Positions 60,716-64,000 of a stretch of DNA of 64,000 bases are shown in pieces. Made by a program: the position numbers and the translations under genes. Origin of the DNA: Methylomonas sp. UP202 (GTDB lineage Bacteria; Pseudomonadota; Gammaproteobacteria; Methylococcales; Methylomonadaceae); assembly GCF_029910655.1 (NCBI RefSeq), contig NZ_CP123897.1:3957547-4021546 (forward strand). Direction: 5' to 3'. A model generated the notes under the pieces. That model was given only the letters and a program-made list of their open reading frames with translations. It was not told where the DNA came from and searched no databases. The stretch's first letter is position 1. Each line of letters opens with the position of its first letter.

Positions 60716-62884
60716 ATGGATGTCTCAACGATAATCGCGCCGCTGAACGACGATCAGCGCCTGGCCGTTTCCGCGCCGATGCAGGCCATGCTGGTCCTTG
60801 CGGGAGCCGGCAGCGGCAAAACCCGAGTGTTGGTACACCGCATCGCTTGGCACGTACAAATCAACCACATATCGCCCTATCACATCCTGGCCGTCACGTT
60901 TACCAACAAAGCCGCCAATGAAATGCGCCACCGCATCGAGGAATTGCTGAATACCTCGGCGCGCTCGATGTGGATAGGCACCTTTCACGGCCTGGCTCAC
61001 CGCCTGCTACGCCAACACGCCAAGCAAGCCAAATTGCCAGACACCTTTCAGGTCATGGACAGCGACGACCAATTGCGCATCGTCAAACGTTTGCTAAAAA
61101 GCCTGGAGCTGGACGACAGCAAGTGGCCGGCCAAGCAAGTGCAATGGTTCATCAACGCCCAAAAGGACGAGGGCATCCGCGCCCGCCACATGTCGCAAGC
61201 CGACGACTTTTACCACCGGCAAATGCAACGCATCTATCTGGCCTACGAAGAACTCTGCGACCGCTCCGGCTTGGTCGACTTCGCCGAGCTGCTGCTGCGC
61301 GCCCACGAACTGTTGCGCGACAACGAAGACTTGCTGGCCTTTTACCGCGAGCGCTTCCGGCAAGTCCACGTCGACGAGTTCCAAGATACCAACACGATCC
61401 AGTATGCTTGGCTACGCCTGCTGACCGAAGGCAACAACAATCTGTTCGTCGTTGGCGACGACGACCAATCCATCTACGGCTGGCGCGGCGCCAAGATCGA
61501 AAACATTTTCGCCTTCCAAAAACATTATCCGGAACACGGCATCGTCAGACTGGAGCAGAACTATCGCTCCACCGGCCACATTCTCAAGGCCGCCAATGTG
61601 TTGATCGCCAACAACGAAAACCGGATGGGTAAGGAGCTGTGGACGGCGGCCGGCGACGGCCACGCAATAGGGGTTTACGCGGCTTTCAACGAACAGGACG
61701 AAGCCTATTTTGTCGTCGAAAAAATCAGACAATGGGTACGCGACGGCGGCCTGCGTAGCGAAGTCGCTATTCTTTACCGCTCCAACGCCCAATCCCGACA
61801 ATTCGAGGAGCGCTTAATGACCACGGCCGTGCCCTACCGGGTCTACGGCGGCTTGCGCTTCTTCGAACGGATGGAAATCAAGAACGCTCTGGCCTATTTA
61901 CGCCTGTCCAGCAATAGGGACGACGAAGCCTCATTCGAGCGAGTAGTCAACACGCCGACGCGCGGCATCGGCGCGAAAACGCTGGACGACATGCGTATTC
62001 TGGCGCGGGAACGCGGCGTTTCGCTTTGGCGAGCCGCCGAGTGCATGCTGGGCGAAAAGCAACTGAGCGCCCGTGCCGCCAATGCCCTGCAAGGCTTCAT
62101 GAATCTGATCGAGGCCATAGCCCTGGCGACCGACGGCATGAACCTCTACGAGACCGTCAAATACGTCGTCGAGGCCAGCGGCCTGATCGAACTGTATAAA
62201 AAAGAAAAACAGGACAAGGGCGAAGCCAGGGTCGAAAACCTGGAAGAGCTGGTCAACGCCGCCAAGCTGTTCGATTACGACAGCGAAAACGCCGAAAACC
62301 TGTCGGAACTGGATATGTTCCTGGCGCATGCCGCGCTGGAAGCCGGCGAAATGCAGGGCGAAGCCGACCAGGATTGCGTGCAATTAATGACTTTGCATTC
62401 CGCCAAGGGCTTGGAATTCAAACTGGTCTTTCTGGTCGGCATGGAGGAAGGTCTGTTTCCGTCGCAACAAGCGGTGGACGAACCCGGCCGCTTGCAGGAA
62501 GAACGCCGTCTCTGCTACGTCGGCATCACCCGCGCGATGCAACAACTTTATCTGACCTATGCCGAGTCGCGCCGCTTATATGGCAAGGACAGCTATCCGA
62601 GACCGTCGCGCTTTCTGCGGGAAATCCCCCCGGAAGCCCTGACCGAAATTCGCCTGCGCGCCAACGTCACCCGCCCAGCCTCATCCAGTCCGGCCACGCT
62701 AGGCTCGATGGTCGATCAGAACGCCAGTTTTCGGCTGGGTCAGGCGGTCAGGCACGAGAAATTCGGCGAAGGCGTGGTGTTGCAAACCGAGGGCAGCGGC
62801 GACCAAGAAAAGGTACAGATCAATTTCCGCAACGCCGGCATCAAATGGCTGATGTTGGCTTATGCCAAATTGGACAAGGCATAA
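60716..62884 (+). CDS. uvrD: DNA helicase II (UvrD), SF1A 3'-5' helicase
   Basis: 722 residues, normal length. Walker A GAGSGKTRVL, DEFQDTN (Walker B), GDDDQSIYGWRGA, VQLMTLHSAKGLEF and ITRAMQQLYLTYAESRRLYG. It acts in nucleotide excision and mismatch repair. It shares a hairpin terminator with pykA. Confidence 0.95.
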   Translation: MDVSTIIAPLNDDQRLAVSAPMQAMLVLAGAGSGKTRVLVHRIAWHVQINHISPYHILAVTFTNKAANEMRHRIEELLNTSARSMWIGTFHGLAHRLLRQHAKQAKLPDTFQVMDSDDQLRIVKRLLKSLELDDSKWPAKQVQWFINAQKDEGIRARHMSQADDFYHRQMQRIYLAYEELCDRSGLVDFAELLLRAHELLRDNEDLLAFYRERFRQVHVDEFQDTNTIQYAWLRLLTEGNNNLFVVGDDDQSIYGWRGAKIENIFAFQKHYPEHGIVRLEQNYRSTGHILKAANVLIANNENRMGKELWTAAGDGHAIGVYAAFNEQDEAYFVVEKIRQWVRDGGLRSEVAILYRSNAQSRQFEERLMTTAVPYRVYGGLRFFERMEIKNALAYLRLSSNRDDEASFERVVNTPTRGIGAKTLDDMRILARERGVSLWRAAECMLGEKQLSARAANALQGFMNLIEAIALATDGMNLYETVKYVVEASGLIELYKKEKQDKGEARVENLEELVNAAKLFDYDSENAENLSELDMFLAHAALEAGEMQGEADQDCVQLMTLHSAKGLEFKLVFLVGMEEGLFPSQQAVDEPGRLQEERRLCYVGITRAMQQLYLTYAESRRLYGKDSYPRPSRFLREIPPEALTEIRLRANVTRPASSSPATLGSMVDQNASFRLGQAVRHEKFGEGVVLQTEGSGDQEKVQINFRNAGIKWLMLAYAKLDKA

Positions 62885-62886
62885 AA

Positions 62887-62920
62887 AAGCCGCCGTCCGA
62901 AAACTCTCGGACGGCGGCTT
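62887..62920. terminator. Bidirectional terminator between uvrD and pykA
   Basis: AAGCCGCCGTCCGA (62887-62900) pairs with TCGGACGGCGGCTT (62907-62920), 14 bp, six-base loop. An A run precedes it on the plus strand (T run for pykA). Confidence 0.88.
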
Positions 62921-62935
62921 AAGCAGTAACGTCGA

Positions 62936-64000
62936 TTAACCGGCGAAATCTTCGTGCACGGTAATGACTTTCAACGAGTTGGTACCGCCGCTATGACCGG
63001 TGGCATCGCCCTTGGTGATGATGAAAGAATCGCCGTCGGCAACTAAACCACGATTTCTTAATTTTTCGATGATGTAACGGTTGACCTCCGCGTTCGCCAT
63101 TTTTTCGTGCGTGAACGGAATCGGGAACACACCGCGATACAGAGTAACCCGGCCCAAGGTTTTCTCGTGACTACTGAACGCGTAGATCGGAATGCCCGAG
63201 CTGATCCGCGACATCCACAACGGCGTCGAGCCGGTTTCGGTCAACGAGGCGATCCCGCTGATCTTGGTGTGGTTGGCCATGTACATCGCCGACATCGCAA
63301 TCGCTTCGTCCACATGATCAAAGCTATCGGTCATCCGATGCTTGGACTTGATCACCGCAGGCTGCTTCTCGGTTTCCATGCAGATGCGCACCATCGCTTC
63401 GACCGTTTTGACCGGATGTTTGCCGGATGCGGTTTCCGCCGACAACATGATCGCATCGGTTCCGTCGACGATCGCATTCGCAACGTCGAAAACCTCGGCG
63501 CGTGTTGGAATCGGGTTTTCGATCATCGACTCCATCATCTGAGTCGCCGTGATCACCGCCCGGTTCAATTCGCGAGAACGTTTGATCAAATGCTTTTGTG
63601 CCGCCGGCAGATTGGCGTCGCCGATCTCCACACCCAAGTCGCCTCGGGCCACCATGATCACATCCGAGGCCATGATGATTTCGTCGATGACCTCCATGGC
63701 TTCTGCGCGCTCGACCTTGGCCACCAAGCCCGCGGTAGACCCGGCGGCCAGCAGCAAGGCACGCGCTTCGTGCATGTCGTCGGCGGTACGCGGAAAGGAA
63801 ATCGCCACGTAATCGGCCTGGATGATCGCAATGGTCTTGATGTCTTCCTTGTCTTTATCGGTCAATGCCGCCGCCGACAAACCGCCGCCCAGTAAGTTAA
63901 TACCTTTGTTGTTGGACAGATCGCCGCCGACAACCACCTTGGTATTCACTCGGGCGTTGTCCACGACATTCACGACATCCAGCACCACCCGACCGTCGTC
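62936..64000 (-). CDS. pykA: Pyruvate kinase, C-terminal part (cut by window edge)
   Basis: 354 residues present. The sequence enters from beyond the window at DDGRVVLDV, so the first apparent Met codon is internal. LSNNKGINLLGGGLSAAALTDKDKEDI, SFPRTADDMHEAR, VARGDLGVEIGD and ITATQMMESMIENPIPTRAEV are pyruvate kinase II motifs. It makes ATP and pyruvate from PEP and ADP. Confidence 0.97.
   Translation of the reverse strand, partial: DDGRVVLDVVNVVDNARVNTKVVVGGDLSNNKGINLLGGGLSAAALTDKDKEDIKTIAIIQADYVAISFPRTADDMHEARALLLAAGSTAGLVAKVERAEAMEVIDEIIMASDVIMVARGDLGVEIGDANLPAAQKHLIKRSRELNRAVITATQMMESMIENPIPTRAEVFDVANAIVDGTDAIMLSAETASGKHPVKTVEAMVRICMETEKQPAVIKSKHRMTDSFDHVDEAIAMSAMYMANHTKISGIASLTETGSTPLWMSRISSGIPIYAFSSHEKTLGRVTLYRGVFPIPFTHEKMANAEVNRYIIEKLRNRGLVADGDSFIITKGDATGHSGGTNSLKVITVHEDFAG

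Overview
The window looks like chromosome of a gammaproteobacterial methanotroph of the Methylomonas/Methylobacter type. The inference rests on the gammaproteobacterial rRNA operon, the methanotroph-like gene mix (DAB bicarbonate pump, exosortase of the VPLPA-CTERM kind, GDP-fucose genes) and the relA/clpA/purB/accBC sequences. No methane or methanol oxidation gene lies in the window, so the genus is not proven.

Layout. 1-5835 (minus strand): start of cobB (cobyrinate diamide synthase, cut by the window edge), a membrane monohaem cytochrome, a Cyc2-like cytochrome-porin fusion, a DUF2490-like outer-membrane protein and a SulP anion permease. 5836-6449 is a divergent control region with repeated motifs and a likely structured leader. 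6450-10930 (plus): dabA-dabB, an energy-coupled inorganic-carbon uptake system with its four key zinc-site residues. 10962-24072 (minus): an 11-gene exopolysaccharide operon (rhamnosyltransferase-like GT2, two tandem Wza-like lipoproteins, a Wzc-like protein with a broken P-loop, three GT4 enzymes, a clan GH-A hydrolase, an O-antigen ligase/polymerase, a hexapeptide acyltransferase and a MurJ-like flippase). 24401-26304 (plus): small secreted or surface proteins.

26369-29839: relA, split near its 3' end by a 1347-bp IS3-family element that landed in the ACT domain, leaving a CGC target duplication; removing the element restores a 706-residue RelA. 29926-41193: housekeeping genes (infA, clpA, clpS, nudJ, mnmA, purB, a SpmAB-like fusion, mtaB, mlaA, rnt, grxD), with a RelE-type toxin-antitoxin pair overlapping the end of mnmA and a 170-bp MITE-like element after it. 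41310-47045 (minus): a complete rRNA operon (16S, tRNA-Ile, tRNA-Ala, 23S, 5S) with two strong promoters, boxA sites and a terminator.

47046-50800 (minus): fcl, gmd and an exosortase-EpsI fusion (XrtD-like), which likely serve the same surface programme as the exopolysaccharide cluster. 50905-60612 (minus, with fxsA on plus): rlmI with two small genes, a zinc-ribbon/DUF3426 gene, prmA, accC-accB-aroQ, tlpA, a DsbD with a duplicated sensor domain, cutA and a DUF2892 protein. 60716-64000: uvrD and the 3' part of pykA, convergent on a shared terminator.

Most notable: the in-frame-reconstructable IS insertion in relA, the Cyc2-like cytochrome-porin beside a bicarbonate uptake locus, the duplicated alpha domain of DsbD, the degenerate Wzc-like ATPase, and two unfamiliar small genes downstream of rlmI.
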